Assembly (NCBI RefSeq): GCF_964204645.1
Contig: NC_134028.1
Span: forward strand, 12,257,001 to 12,321,000
Reading direction: 5' to 3'
DNA length: 64,000 nt
DNA from: Tubulanus polymorphus
Lineage: Eukaryota; Nemertea; Palaeonemertea; Tubulaniformes; Tubulanidae
Shown here: piece after piece, positions 1 through 11,569 of the stretch
How positions within the stretch are numbered: the stretch's first letter is position 1
Layout of the letters: every line of letters starts with the position of its first letter
Made by a program: the position numbers and the translations under genes
The notes under the pieces: model-generated
What the model was told of the DNA's origin: nothing
Seen by the model: the letters and a program-made list of their open reading frames with translations, nothing else
Databases searched by the model: none

Positions 1-389
1 CAATTTAGGCTCAAAAGCAGTCGCCACTTAGCTGCCATCATAACAGCCAACTTATTGCAGTACTTAGCCTGTGAATCATTTAACCTCCGGAAGAGAGAGC
101 GGTCAACACGAATTCAACACACGCTGCATCCAATAATAGGGGACTTATTCCTGATGCTTAGTCTCATCTCATGAAAAAGGTCTCAATATGACTGTGGCAG
201 CAATCTTGGATAACATATATACATCAAAAGCACTAGGGTTCATCCTCCTTACTGCAAGTCATAAGAAGTCATAAAAATATTAGTATATACTATAGACTGT
301 TCAGTAAAATTAAGTAACATAATCTCTCGTTCTCAAAGAAGCTCGGTTGCTGCAGTTGTATTGGATGACCTACTTATCTAAAAATCTAG
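1..389. other. No gene seen
   Basis: AT-rich sequence with stops in all frames and no repeat family recognised from elsewhere in the window. Confidence 0.5.
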
Positions 390-441
390 GGGTCCAGGGA
401 GATTATGCCCACTTGCGCAGTGGTTTCAAATGCTCAATAAT
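390..441 (+). repeat. Family B repeat, 5' fragment
   Basis: Starts with GGGGTCCAGGGA and contains GCCCACTTG and GTGGTTTCAAATGCTCA, the same words that open the long family B copies near 42.16 and 48.76 kb. It stops abruptly at the start of a family A copy. Confidence 0.7.
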
Positions 442-735
442 CTTAATAAATTGCCAATGGGCAAAGTGTGGTTTACCTTGAAAGCTAGAGGTGGTTTTGA
501 GTAGGGCATTGCTTGAAAAATCTTTTTAATCAGTGACTTCAAAGTTCTAGAAGTTTATACTGTATTTTATCTTTCTTTTAGAATTATTTTGTAGTCAAAT
601 AAGACCAATGATAAACACTTGTTTATGGTCTAAGTCCAAAATTTCGTAGGGTACAGGTAGGTCGGCAGGGAAACTATTTTATATTTTCAAAAAAATATTT
701 ATCACAATATGAAAAAAGGACCAATGGCCCAGAAG
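442..735 (+). repeat. Family A repeat, 5' third (copy A1)
   Basis: Begins AATAAATTGCCAATGGGCAA and includes GTGTGGTTTACCTTGAAAG, matching the 5' end of family A copies at 22.0, 32.2, 46.4, 56.8 and 60.0 kb. It breaks off after the (A)n run near 715-735, so the promoter-like and exon-like parts of the family are absent. Confidence 0.8.
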
Positions 736-1328
736 CTCACCGACATGATAATCTGAAAAGCAAAAGGAAGAAAGCGAAATGTGCTTTCAAAGAAGTGGCT
801 GCTGACCTGGTCCCAATAAGTAATTGGTCAGGAAGATCTCATCGAGAGATTAAGTCTGGGATTGTTGATCTTACCAGTCAATCCTGTGACAACATTGAAC
901 TTTGCATTTGAGATGGGAAGGTAACAGTTCATATAAAATAAAATGTTTTATTTCTTTGCAAAATAACAAGCTAATTTTTTTACAATAACTTGAATCTTGA
1001 ATAGTTCAGATGTTCCGTCGTACATGTATCTAGGTTATGGTTTCCCGTGAACGTCGTAATTTTTGTTATAAGTTTAATGACTGCTATTCGCCAGATCATT
1101 ACCTTAGCAAGAGTCCCACAGGCCTTGTACCTTCATGACACAGTAGAAGAAGAATGATTCAGTATTCAAAGTTTTACGGAATGATTTACATTGTAACGAT
1201 GTAACAAGTTTTAAAATAGTTAAGAGATATAGGCTATGTGGCGATAATGTTCATTTTCTGTTAATATATCCTTACATGAAAAGACAAGCTCATTTTAGCT
1301 GCCCCAAGGATCACACTACATGAAAAAA
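736..1328. other. Unassigned; one short open frame
   Basis: A plus-strand frame at 747-911 stays open for 54 codons, lysine-rich at the start, ending in TGA. It has no ATG, no convincing splice site and no family resemblance that I can see, so I do not call it a gene. The rest is AT-rich without features. Confidence 0.3.
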
Positions 1329-1780
1329 TGCATCAAGAATTGGTGTAGGCATCATGCTGAAAATAAATCCAAGATGGATGGGAACCCTGGTGGACACAAG
1401 GGGGAAGACATTTCACCTACCAAAATTCTTACACCTAGTATCTTGAAAATGCATCAAAAATTGCTGGCCGTTTCGTGCTAGAAATTCAAGATGGCTGACC
1501 TGGCGGCCATATTTGAAGGCCGATGACCTCCATATACAAAAGGCATGGACAGCTTGACCCTGATCCTCACACCAAACTTTGTGGAAATCCATCAAGAATT
1601 GCGGGCTGCATCGTGCAAACAAGAAATTCAAACAAGAAATTCAACATGGCCACCCCAATGGCAGCCATGTTTGATCACCAATGACATTTTTTTTACAATA
1701 TGGGTGGACATCTCGCCAGACCCAATCTTCATGCTAATTTTCAAAAAGATTCATCGCAAATTACAGGCGAATTACTGACA
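1329..1780 (+). repeat. Diverged tandem repeat, unit about 120-140 bp
   Basis: The phrase CATCAAGAATTG or a one- or two-base variant recurs near 1331, 1452 and 1588, each followed by a related run ending in words such as CAAGATGG or CAACATGG. The open frames on both strands here are by-products of the repeat. Confidence 0.55.
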
Positions 1781-2510
1781 CTGTGTCGAATTCAATTCAA
1801 TTTAGAGGTCCTGGCTTAGGCCTATGTAATAGGAGTCAATTCAGATTCGACTTTCTGAAAAACCAGCACAGATGCCTATTCAAATCATATGTAATTAAAA
1901 AGTGCTTCTTAGTTTGATGTCCCTGTTTTCATCACGCATGTGGTTAAAATTATTGTTTACATCGAACGTCTTCAACAGCTGATACGACCGCACCCGCGTC
2001 TGTCAATCATCTTAATTGATTCATATACTAAAATGCTCACTATGAAAAAACTATGCGGTGGATCAATCGGGAATTTTTCAGTAGAATGTCAGACGCTAGG
2101 TACCTTTCTTAAAAGGTTTATTTGTTGTATGTCATTAACAATCAGTTATACAGTACTTTATTCATAACTTTGAAGCGGTGCGCTGGCAGCGAACGCTCAA
2201 GCAAGGTCAGTCACGTAGGCCAACGATAACACGAAACAGACCACGGTTTTGCCGGTTAAGAGCGTCTCTCCACATAAATTAGAGGGACTGTAATGGACCA
2301 TTTGTTGACACTAACCTTTAATAAGTATATTTAAGTGTATTTAATATTCATATGGATACAATCAAGATAATTCCACCCTATAATTCCACTATTCAACGAT
2401 CGATAAGCAGCTTAAACATGGCGCCGCCATTCAATACGCTAGTCATGATGTATCTCTACACACATCAAAATCACACTTGAATTACAAGTGTTGAATCATG
2501 AGAAACGATC
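1781..2510. other. No gene seen
   Basis: No supported coding region. The 75-codon frame at 1940-2167 has no recognisable motif, and its composition is like the surrounding non-coding DNA. Confidence 0.4.
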
Positions 2511-2865
2511 GAAATCTAGCAAGTTGATTGGGAAAATAGCAGCACTATAGTTGAAAAAAGTTTATGAACCACCTCCGACTGTCTAATCATTTAAAAGCTT
2601 CGCCTTCACATGGAACTATTTCCGCCATATCACAGGTGCACTCTGCCGCCGTGATTCGCCCATTCAATGATAAAAACTTTCCCAAGGTCTTACTATCGGC
2701 ATTTTCTAATAATTTAGGGAAATATCTTATAAAGCGAAATTTCACACCCCGCATTAATAAGATTGAAGTATTTATTCATTTGACAAATCTTCCTCTGAAC
2801 TCCCACCAACAAGTTATAAGTGGCTACACGAAAATGACTTCATCGACTCACTACCATCTTATAAC
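2511..2865 (+). repeat. Family C repeat (copy C1)
   Basis: The stretch at about 2511-2718 is nearly the same as 15703-15898 (shared words GGGAAAATAGCAGCACTATA and CACATGGAACTATTTCCGCC). Its continuation at 2719-2820 matches 16985-17091 (shared TCTGAACTCCCACCAACAAG). The open frame over this region is also open in the second copy, so it might once have been coding, but I recognise no protein family. Confidence 0.75.
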
Positions 2866-4916
2866 CAGAAAGAAACTTTCCATGATGGGTTTCTGTGTAA
2901 TTGTTTCTGTTTCATTCACCGAACTCGCTGTCAACAAGGTATATTTCTAAAAGGAAATATACTGCAACAGGTGGTTTTGCAAAGTCATTAAAAATCAAGA
3001 TCCTATTGTATCTAAGGATACAATTATTCCGATTTTGGAGAGAGAGAAGTCATAAAGAATGAATAAATTAAAGAAGATTACAAAATCGGAAGTAACAAAC
3101 GAACAGTTTAAAAGCGGAAGCACCCGTCGCGTTAAAATGAAGATTTAAATATTACAAAATCATTATGAAAAACGAAATGAAAAGAAACAAATGCTACCGT
3201 TGATAGTATTCACGTACAAATTGTAGAATGAGAATAGAAAATTTAATTGAATACAAGTTCCGAGAAGAGCAAAGAGATTTAGACAATCAATTCGGCGGCT
3301 TGAAATAAAGAAACTGCTTAAAAAATGAATAAACTCGAATGCAAGATCTTTGCTTTCGAATAATTTGTTAATTACAAGGGTAGACCTAAGGTTCATATAA
3401 ATCTATATTTTTGAATTTTGAAATCAGGGGATCTAAAAATAGTATTCATCACTACGGGACGCCGATTCAGAAATTAATTTTTCAGGGAAGAGCCGATCAG
3501 CCTTCCAGAAAGGGAATGCGCATCATCCGTGAGTGTCGCAAAAAATTATCTCATTGCTAATTAAAGTTGAAAAATAACATGTACGTTGTTTTCTGAATAC
3601 TAAAAGATTCTTGATTTTATTTGTGTTCTGTCTACTTAATTGCGGAAATCCGATGTATTTGCAGTACTGGGAACAATAAAGTATTGAATAAAGTAACAAT
3701 TAAGTATATTTGATGAGTATCAATAAAGTATATTTGAACTTGAATTTGAGCCCACTAGGTGGTGGTATTGGAAGACACCAGGTGGTTCGATCAACTTAAT
3801 ATGCTCCAGCGCCGTGGCGCTGTCGCAAAAAGGCGATTCTCGATATAAATAGTAATGGTTTTTCCCCGCGGGATACCCGCTTTGGGAAAGGCACCTGAAT
3901 CGATGCTACGAGTTCGAATCCCAAAATTTAGACGTAATTTATTATTCTTTGAAATAAATTCTTAGAATTTCTATTTATGATAGGATGAGCAGGTTTTGAT
4001 TTGGTAATGATGTTAATAAAAGTTAACCTCTTAAGGTATTGTTTTCTATCTATTATTTGTGACGGATTAGTTTCGATGCTCCTCACAACCCGCCCCACCA
4101 CGTGTCACTTATTCACGGACACGCGGATTGTATCATTTGTAATAGGCCTACCACATGAAAGAGTCCATGGCCTACCGTAGAATAGTAGGGCCTACCGATC
4201 ACGCTATGTGCGATGAAAGTAGTGTTTGAATAAAACAAATTTTTAATGAAATAAACATTATTTATCATAATTAATCAATAGATCAGGTGCCGCCTAAATA
4301 ATTGTTTGTTTCGTGAAATTTGTACAAAACTTTGCGACTTCGTCATGTCTTGTGACCCTGAAAATACTAGAAGAATCATCGGTAAGCTTATAAAACGGCG
4401 AGGTCAACATAGTAACAACAACTTCGGGGATTGAAAAAAAAAACTCGAAAGAATTATTTCTTATACTGATGAGTTATACTGATGGGGAGTAGCGACCGTC
4501 ATTGACACCGGTTATTTATCCATTCACTATCAAATGTGACGAGCCCAATAAATGATTGCGCATAGATTCGGCCTCTCAGCATTTAGCACAGCAGTTCCGA
4601 GAAGTGTTAAGACCGATCAGCGCGCGCGCTATCTAAAACCGGTGCTAGTACGATCAATATCTACAGGTATATACGTGTTCAGTATTACACAGCGAGTACC
4701 AGTATGTTGATCGAGCGTCGTCGTAGCAACGCGCTATACAGCGGCTTGAACTAGCGAGTAACGTTAATTATCTTTTAACCAAATTAGAGCACTTATAACC
4801 ATCGGAATCAAATATAAACCAAGCTGCACCATCTACATCAAGTAGAGAATACCTGTGTGAAATTACAGAATTGTCGGTCCTCACAAACAGCTTAAATCGT
4901 GTCATAAAGAAACATC

Positions 4917-4919
<3 letters not shown>
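2866..4919. other. Mostly unassigned DNA
   Basis: About 2 kb without a supported gene. A tRNA-like B-box word GTTCGAATCCC occurs at 3910-3920, but no cloverleaf fits. Near 4345-4381 an ATG-led stretch of 12 codons runs into a GGTAAGC donor-like end, which could be a first exon, but nothing else supports it. Confidence 0.3.
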
Positions 4920-4951
<32 letters not shown>

Positions 4952-4952
4952 A
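4920..4952 (+). repeat. (GACA)n microsatellite
   Basis: Uninterrupted GACA units follow one GACGGACA. It is followed at 4969-4996 by a short hairpin, GATGGGTTCGTC against GACGAAACCCATC with one bulged A. The Ser-Val-Cys-Leu repeat read on the minus strand is an artefact of the array. Confidence 0.9.
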
Positions 4953-4996
4953 TGACGACGATGCCATAGATGGGTTCGTCTGACGACGAAACCCAT

Positions 4997-5132
4997 CAAA
5001 AAAGAGAAAATATATGTTTTACTGATGCTTCTGTATTCCATTGCCCTAGCAAACTAATTAATGACCAAATATCGCGAGTTGCTAAATTACGTTAAAATAT
5101 TAAGTTGGTTCGTATCATCTCGAAATTTCAGC
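4997..5132. other. Unassigned spacer
   Basis: AT-rich. It ends in CGAAATTTCAG, which resembles a 3' splice site directly before the ATG of the small open frame that follows. Confidence 0.3.
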
Positions 5133-5234
5133 ATGGCCACCCTCAAGAAATGCTTTAAACGCCTGTGCAATGTTCTTTCAAAATCATTGAAGAAACTGTT
5201 TTCATGCACAAACACGCATTGTAGCAACAGATAA
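5133..5234 (+). CDS. Possible small cationic cysteine-containing peptide (33 codons)
   Basis: I do not recognise this as a known gene. The frame begins ATGGCC (purine context, G at +4) and ends TAA. The predicted 33-residue peptide has eight Lys/Arg, no Asp or Glu, and four Cys at positions 7, 12, 25 and 30. Leu4, Phe8, Leu11, Leu15, Leu19 and Leu22 fall close to a 3-4 spacing, so residues 4-23 could form an amphipathic helix. There is no typical signal peptide. A splice-acceptor-like CGAAATTTCAG lies just upstream, so it could also be the start of an exon. At this length chance is a serious alternative. Confidence 0.2.
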   Translation: MATLKKCFKRLCNVLSKSLKKLFSCTNTHCSNR

Positions 5235-6158
5235 GAAGACAAAGCAATTCAAACCCACCGTTCATATCGCTAAATCAGGTCTTTAATTATGTTGTTATAA
5301 CTTTTTTCAGAAATAATTCAGTAATTGCACATTCACTATTAAAATAGCTTCAGGGACAGCCGAAAATGTGGAGAGCTCTCAATTGGCAAGCTGGTGCAGC
5401 CATCATTAATCGGTATTGCGCAATCGCAAGGCCAGTAAATCCATTGAGTAAAAAGTGGAGGGGTGGAAGATTATTATTTTCTCTTGATAGCTATAGTAGC
5501 AAACGATATAGCTGAAAGAAGTTTGTATTCCGATTCAGCAGGCATTCTTTTCCAAACGAGGTCCAGTCATGAAAAAATGAAGGTCTTTTTATTGGATATA
5601 CATTGTGATTCGTTAATTCATCAGGAGAAACTGAAAACTTACCTCCCTCCCTTGTACATGTACCGTACCTGATGACTGGTGGAAGTTAATACGCTACGGT
5701 TTCTTCAAGTATCTTGACGTCGACGGTACTCTTATTTCAAGAATCAGTGACCAAAGTATAAAAATGTAACGTGCTTTTCCGCCATTTGTTTTCTTAACAG
5801 TAATCGTCAATACACAGCTTGACATTTTACAAAATGGATCTATTTTAGCGAGGATCCACCTGTCAATCTACACAGTGTTGAGCGCATGCACATCTGCTAA
5901 TGATTATTCATGATTTAGGTCATTCCAGGTCAAGTCATACTATATTAAAGGAAATTTTCTAATTATCTAAAATTGTACAGCTTAGATCAATCACATCGCA
6001 ACGAAATTCGCAAAATAGCGAGTGTTAGGCTATTTGAATCATCTGCAACAAGAAATACGACCGGGTCTATCACCGTTTCAAAATGTGGCTTGTTAACATC
6101 ACTTTCTAGCAATATTGGCACAAGACCAACTAGACTGTTGGCAACCATAGGTTCGCTT
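5235..6158. other. No gene seen
   Basis: Several 60-70-codon frames exist (5463-5672, 5973-6173 and its antisense), but none shows a motif, and the frames at 5973-6173 overlap on both strands as expected by chance. Confidence 0.4.
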
Positions 6159-6396
6159 AAAATATTCAAATAAAATTCATATGATGTAACATATCAGAGG
6201 GTGGCTTAATATTGAGTCTTGGAAACCAAACAGCTTCCAATTAATGGCCGCGGAAGCTAAAACACCGGGGCATAGTATTAGATCGTTTTAAATCCTGGAA
6301 TTTACCAATACTATATTCACACCTTGACCTATACCTATACTTTGCAGCATAGTATTTTCAGGTCACAAGAAATTACAATTTATTACTAAGATGAAA
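6159..6396 (+). repeat. Family A repeat, middle part (copy A2)
   Basis: Contains AGATCGTTTTAAATCCTGGA and TATTTTCAGGTCACAAGAAA, found in the same order in the copies at 15.1, 22.4, 38.5, 46.8 and 60.4 kb. Both ends are truncated. Confidence 0.8.
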
Positions 6397-6618
6397 CAAA
6401 ACATATGTTTCGTCTTGTAATATTGAGTTAGGGTTCTTTAGTTTTTAAGATATTGTAGTCGGCAGGTGCTGACATCTATAGGTGTAGTAAAAACATGGCT
6501 GCCATAAGTAAAAGTTTTGAGCGATTGGCTCTCTGAAGAAATCAGGCAAATTTTGTGCTTGATGCTATTGTTTTGGTTAAAATGGTGTTCATAGCGTGTG
6601 GTTGGTGTGTTGGAGGCT

Positions 6619-6719
6619 GTTGTAATCTTTGTATGATATTCTCATTTTGAGCATTATTCAGTATACAATATTAAACTGGTGTGTTCTGGATTTGTCACAG
6701 TGGTTTGGTCTTTTTGTGT
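6619..6719 (+). mobile_element. BEL/Pao element, partial 5' LTR
   Basis: TGTTGTAATCTTTGTATGAT opens a stretch of about 100 bp that reappears at 7366 after the integrase remnant, so the two are the LTR ends of one element. The 5' copy breaks off near 6719, where it joins polymerase-coding sequence directly. The leader, gag, protease, reverse transcriptase and most of the integrase are therefore missing. Confidence 0.7.
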
Positions 6720-7237
6720 TACTACAACAGCAAGTATTTCGAATCGATGATGAAGCGTTATCTACTCTATTCTGTGAAGTGGAATCCATATTGAACAACA
6801 GACCGATTTCAACAATTTCTAATGATCCAAATGATCCGGAACCATTAACGCCCAACCATTTGCTATTGCTAAAAGGTTCTGCACCTCTACCACCAGATTT
6901 GTTTATTGAAGCAGATACTTATTCTAGACGCCGATGGAGACAAGTCCAGTATCTTGCTGATATCTTTTGGAAACGGTGGACAGGAGAATATTTACCGATT
7001 CTCCAATTACGTCATAAATGGAATAGATCCAAAAGAAATGTAGCAATTGGGGACCTTGTTTTGATCGTTGACTCAGCGGTTCGAAACTAATGGGTCTTGG
7101 CACGCGTAACAGATGTATGGAAAGATAAGAATGGTTTCGTTAGATCTGCAACTTTGAAAACACCTACAACTGTTCTTCGTAGACCCATCACCAAGATTTG
7201 CCTTCTCTTAGAATCTAATACTGTGATTAAGTACTAG
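6720..7237 (+). pseudogene. BEL/Pao integrase C-terminal remnant
   Basis: The frame reads through features typical of the C-terminal part of Pao-type integrases: an L-x-E-V-E-x-I-L-N-x-R-P block, an [11 protein letters not shown] block, [10 protein letters not shown]-x-R-W-x-x-E-Y-L-P-x-L-Q-x-R, and G-D-L-V-L-I-V-D. At 7088-7090 a single TAA interrupts the frame; translation then continues in the same frame with W-V-L-A-R-V and a final R-R-P-I-T-K-I block to a TAG at 7235-7237. The frame as seen begins inside the LTR, which is a product of the internal deletion and not a natural start. In the complete element this domain completes cDNA integration. Catalytic core residues are absent. Confidence 0.85.
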
Positions 7238-7351
7238 ATTTAGTTTAGTACTTGTTAAATTCGTTATCTACAGATATTATTTTGTAATGTGTTGATACCA
7301 TTTTGTAATGTGTTGATATATTTATCTTTGTTAATTGAGTTTCCTCAATTG

Positions 7352-7365
7352 AGGAGCGGGTGTGT
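7352..7365 (+). other. Probable polypurine tract of the BEL element
   Basis: GAGGAGCGGG lies immediately before the 3' LTR start TGTTGTAATC, the place where plus-strand DNA synthesis is primed in LTR elements. The run is short and not pure. Confidence 0.45.
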
Positions 7366-7490
7366 TGTAATCTTTGTATGATATTCTCATTTTGAGCATT
7401 ATTCAGTATACAATATTAAACTGGTGTGTTCTGGATTTGTCGCAGTTGTTTGGTCTGGATTTGTCACAGTTGTGTGCTCTTTTTGTGTGA
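7366..7490 (+). mobile_element. BEL/Pao element, 3' LTR
   Basis: Repeats 6619-6719, with an additional internal duplication of the words TCTGGATTTGTC and CAGTTGT. The outer boundary cannot be fixed because the 5' partner is truncated; it may run further. An AATAAA at 7722-7727 could be a polyadenylation signal of a longer LTR. Confidence 0.6.
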
Positions 7491-8262
7491 CATGTTATAT
7501 AATCCTTCTCATATCCCTGCTTGGGGTTAGTCTATTGCTGTGCTTTGACACTGACTGCCTGTTCGTGTTATGGAAAATTTTTTAGGATTTACAATTTAGG
7601 TATGCTTAATATTGTCGTATTTTGAGAGTATTTTTTGGGCATTTGCAAGTTATGCGATGATTGTAACACTTTACTTATTTTATTTGCGTTGTAGTTAATC
7701 GCTAGTTGGTTGTCAGAAAAAGAATAAAAGCGCATTAACCATTGTATGAAAACAAAGACGAATTCTTACTTCTATGACGAACAGAGGCTGAATAGTCGTC
7801 GTCGGTATGAGTAATGCAGTCGCCAGAAATATTAGCGATCAATTCGGATGTCCTGACCACCACGTGGCGACGTGTCATGTGTCGTGACCAGCAGGTTGTG
7901 TGGTTTCAATGAATATCGTTAGTTCTAGTGCGTATTTGCCCCGTTGATCCTAAATCGCGTTCTCGTGTGTGCGCAGTCGTTCTTTTTATTCGTTAATTCC
8001 GTCTTATATCTTTCACATTCGGTTTTGGAAGCGAAGGCTAGGCAGTCCTCCGTGGTTTTGATGTGAGAAGCGTTTCAGAAGTAAAACGCAGACTCAAGTT
8101 GTATTAGACTGAAACAATAACTGTTGTAAGTTTTATTATATTTCATGTTACAAATTATAAGTTAGAACTTGTTACAAAAGTCAATGTGTTTATTCCTTTC
8201 TTGCGTGGATCCAAGGATGGCTGGTATAAGTTTTTGGAGTATGAATTCTACTCAACAGTGAA
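7491..8262. other. Unassigned
   Basis: No supported gene. Part may belong to the BEL LTR. Confidence 0.3.
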
Positions 8263-8692
8263 CAAAATATGGCGATATTTGAAACAATTATATTCTCACC
8301 AGCAATGAGCATTTAACATTCGCACCTAGTCCATTGAAACGTTCGCCATTAATGGCTTTCCCATAATTATTTTAGTAGTGCCGGAATTCCCCGTATATCC
8401 CAAAAACAGCTGATCACATTCGCTCTTAGAGACGACACCCCCAATCGAGGTCATTGCAATTTTATACGCAAGAGCTAAGAATTTTCCCGCCAAAAACAGT
8501 TTTTCGTTGAATTTAGACAAAGTTGACCATGTCATCGACAGAGGCTCGTCATGTCTTCAACCGCATGGATTAGACGTCGTTTTACCCGAGAACCAATGAA
8601 AAAAATGCTCACAAAAAAATGTACGCGATTTTACATAAATTGGCTAAATGCCTACCTCATACTGCTGACAAAGGTAAACCAAAAATTTCACT
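8263..8692 (+). repeat. Family A repeat, 3' half with decayed exon-like frame (copy A3)
   Basis: Holds the promoter-like stretch and the exon-like frame starting ATGTCATCGACAGAGGC at 8529. In this copy the frame meets TAG after 14 codons, so it cannot be translated as in the copy at 47.4 kb. The copy ends at the common 3' terminus GCTGACAAAGGTAAACCAAA and is joined directly to family B sequence. Confidence 0.8.
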
Positions 8693-8826
8693 ATCCAATG
8701 CGCCCTGGTGACTCTCCTGAAACCAAAGAACTTGATACTCGTCACCATCATGAAAAATGTCACGAGCTACAATTTGGCAATTGTGATAACAAAATCTGCC
8801 TAGGTACTAATATAATAAGGAACTAG
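8693..8826 (+). repeat. Family B repeat, one internal unit
   Basis: Shares GCCCTGGTGAC, TGTCACGAGCTACAA-like words and TGCCTAGGTACTAATATAAT with the 154-bp unit of the long family B copies. Confidence 0.7.
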
Positions 8827-10530
8827 AAAGAAATTTTTTAATAGGACGACGACAGAGAATAGAAATTAAAAGTGGAACTCAGGGTGAAGATGAGTTAGGT
8901 TGGTTGCTAAGGCTTACACACAGTAGTGCTTTTCAAACACATTTGCAAGCCAGGTCCAGACGAAGTTCCACTGTTAGACTAAGAGTTGAACATATAATGC
9001 AAGTTTAAGGTATTGCAGAGATTTAAGGCAAAACGGAGCAGTTAGCATCCCTGCAAGTTTGAAAACTAGAGGGAAAAATGTCCTGAGGCTCGAAATATTG
9101 TAAGCTTGATCAACAAAATCGTTGTCGGTATGGATTGATATTGCCTTACATACAATTAGAGGCGTTGAGAAACGAAGGTATCATTTTAGCCATCGGTGCA
9201 TGTTTAATCAAAGTAATACATACCATGACCACCGGATACAGTCTGCTCTCGGCACAATCGCCAAGAACCCATGACATAGGCCAATGACCATGCAGTCCAT
9301 GGGGTACAAGCTTCGCATCCATCTGTTAACACAGTAATTTGAAGCTGTTCACAGACTGAACCATAGGCCAACTGCTAACTGTACCCTTAGGCCCTGGAGC
9401 TAGTCAAACTATCGACCAAGTGGAACAGAATGAATATTTACCAGCAGTCTCATTAGAATTCTTACATGATATCTTAAAGATTGATTATGGGAATCTTTGA
9501 CTTGAAAAATGTTTGATAGATCAAGGAGAATGATACAAAACAACTACGATGAGGGTGTAGGCCGGTTACTGACGAGAAGCTTTTATAATCGGATGGGATA
9601 TTTGTGAAAATATCCGAACGTGAAACTACTATGGCTACAGTCGAAATTAAAACTAGTTACTGACGAAATTAAGTTACCGACTTAAAGGTTTTAATGGTTT
9701 CACAAAGGGAATTTTTTATAGTAAAAGTTATCGTGAATAATATTTCTTCTGCTAATTCAAGACCATTTTGATATAACGAGCGTGTGGTTTGTAGCATACG
9801 CGCGACCCGCTCGGTAATGCGCATTATCTATTAATGATACATACACAGTGATCACTTTTATAAGGCGATATTGCCTAGGGGACTGTAACTAATGTTATCG
9901 ACGCCCGCTCTCATCACTGCGCCGCAAACTAGATACACATAATCGGGCTCTAAAAACGAATCGCTGACGAAAAAGTCCAAAAGAATTAATGACGATAAAT
10001 CATTTTACTAGTAATAGTAAGATAGTTTTCAGCGTTGCTCGACCTACGAGTATCGATTCAACAGCAGCTAATGTTGAATCGATGTAGCACGTGTACTCGC
10101 CGAGTCCATATCACCAACGCGTAAACATTCAATTAATCCGCAGACACACACACCAAGAAAATACGGAAATTTCGGGCAATAAACGACAATACGGAAATAA
10201 ACAACTAAATCATGGAATAGGCCTATGTAAAGTGCTATTTCAAAAATGTATGCGTGGCACTATTTTAAGCGCGGACTAATACAGTTTTACTTCTAGACAG
10301 GGGTGGCGCTACTTTAGAGTTTCAATTTTTTTATTTCGGCAATATTTAATTAACCAAATAACAAAAATTCACCATATATGAACTCAACCTTCTGTTTCAT
10401 ATTTAAGCGACAATGAAAGTTCCAGACGTGTACGTGGCGTTAAACGGACGTAATCGTTTGACTTGACGGATTTCACGATAACAATAGGACGACGTGTACT
10501 ACGTACCGTCGTCCTAAAAACTTACTTTCT
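8827..10530. other. No gene seen
   Basis: About 1.7 kb of AT-rich DNA without a supported coding region or recognised repeat. The 62-codon frame at 10091-10279 shows no motif. Confidence 0.35.
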
Positions 10531-10915
10531 GTATTATTCAACACCCCTGGTGACCTATACAAAAAGCAACGAACTTGAACCTCAACACAATCATAGAACA
10601 TGCCATGAGCTACAAGTTTGTAATTGATTGCCGTTACAAAATATGCATATGTACAAATATAATCATTCAAATGGTGGCAAGAAGAAAGAATTAGGTGCTT
10701 CCAAATTCCACGGGAGGGGATGTATCCTATGACAGTGCAAATAATTTTCAAATACCAAGGCAATAAGTTAAAACTCAAAAAACCTCTCTCAACCTACCAA
10801 AGGGTACTGATGACACTATGATGGCAGCCAATTGTGTGATAATGGCTAATCAAATATACCACCTCTCACATATTGAAGATCCCTTTTCGTAATACCAACC
10901 ACTAATTGCAAATAC
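10531..10915 (+). repeat. Family B repeat, internal unit plus tail fragment
   Basis: 10538-10670 matches the 154-bp unit and 10790-10910 matches the tail (phrases ACTGATGACAC and ATGGCAGCCAA). Family-B-like copies at 42.8 and 49.4 kb have the same order. Confidence 0.7.
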
Positions 10916-11460
10916 AGCTGCAGAGCAGCGATACTGGGTTTTCTGCACAGTCTTGTTTGTATTTGTGATCTTGTCTGGATACTGTGTCGACCACGATCAT
11001 GCTGACGCAGCCCCAGCATGCTATTTAAAATGAAGGGAATTTAAAATCCTGTTCACTGGTCAACACGGTTTTATAAATGGAAGGTCTACAAACAGTTAAT
11101 AGGTCTACTTTGAAACCATGGATGACTGGACCGGATGGTTTTTTGACTCTGGCAAATTGACTGTTAGCCTTAACTAGTCTTAATGGATTTCGAAAAAGCA
11201 TATTTGATAATGTAAAACATCAGCGATTACTAAACAAGCTATTTGGAAACGGTATCAATAATGGGTCGCTTAAATGGCTCAGCAGACTTCTCTGAATTAA
11301 AACAGGTGGCCGAAATCAAAGGAACTATCTCATCTTGGAAATAAGTAGGTCTAACTTGTGGAGTCACTTAAGGTAGTATCCTAAGTCGCCTTCTCTTCAC
11401 TGGCCTGATAAGTGAGTAATTGAAAATATACAGGACCGAGTAAATTTCCAAAACGACCTG
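10916..11460 (+). pseudogene. Non-LTR retrotransposon (LINE) reverse transcriptase remnant
   Basis: In shifting frames the DNA reads as parts of an RVT_1 domain: near 11186-11270 a phrase like E-K-A-F-D-N-V-K-H-Q-R-L-L-N-K-L followed by G-I-N-N-G-S-L-K-W-L, and near 11350-11400 a G-V-x-x-G-S-I-L-S-R-L-L-F phrase, equivalent to the PQGSxLGPLLF motif before the catalytic aspartates. Stops and frameshifts are frequent and the catalytic F/YxDD block is not visible. A second inverted copy lies at 53135-53480. Confidence 0.75.
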
Positions 11461-11569
11461 AACAATGTGTCCCGTACGTGGTAAGAAAGATGGAAGATGA
11501 ACTTCAAACTGAAGCAGGCATAATATGGATATTGTATGAAGAAATGCGATACGAAGAAAACCCAAGTTC

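Noticed and set aside
2564-2950. 128-codon frame over family C as a gene
   Set aside because: It is open in part in the second copy, but has no recognisable motif, no conserved start or end, and runs through a dispersed repeat.
3878-3924. tRNA-like sequence with GTTCGAATCCC and a possible TTTGGGA/TCCCAAA stem
   Set aside because: The distance between the stem halves is only about 45 bases, and the T-arm and anticodon arm cannot be formed.
4768-4953. Minus-strand frame with repeated Ser-Val-Cys-Leu
   Set aside because: It is translation of the (GACA)n microsatellite.
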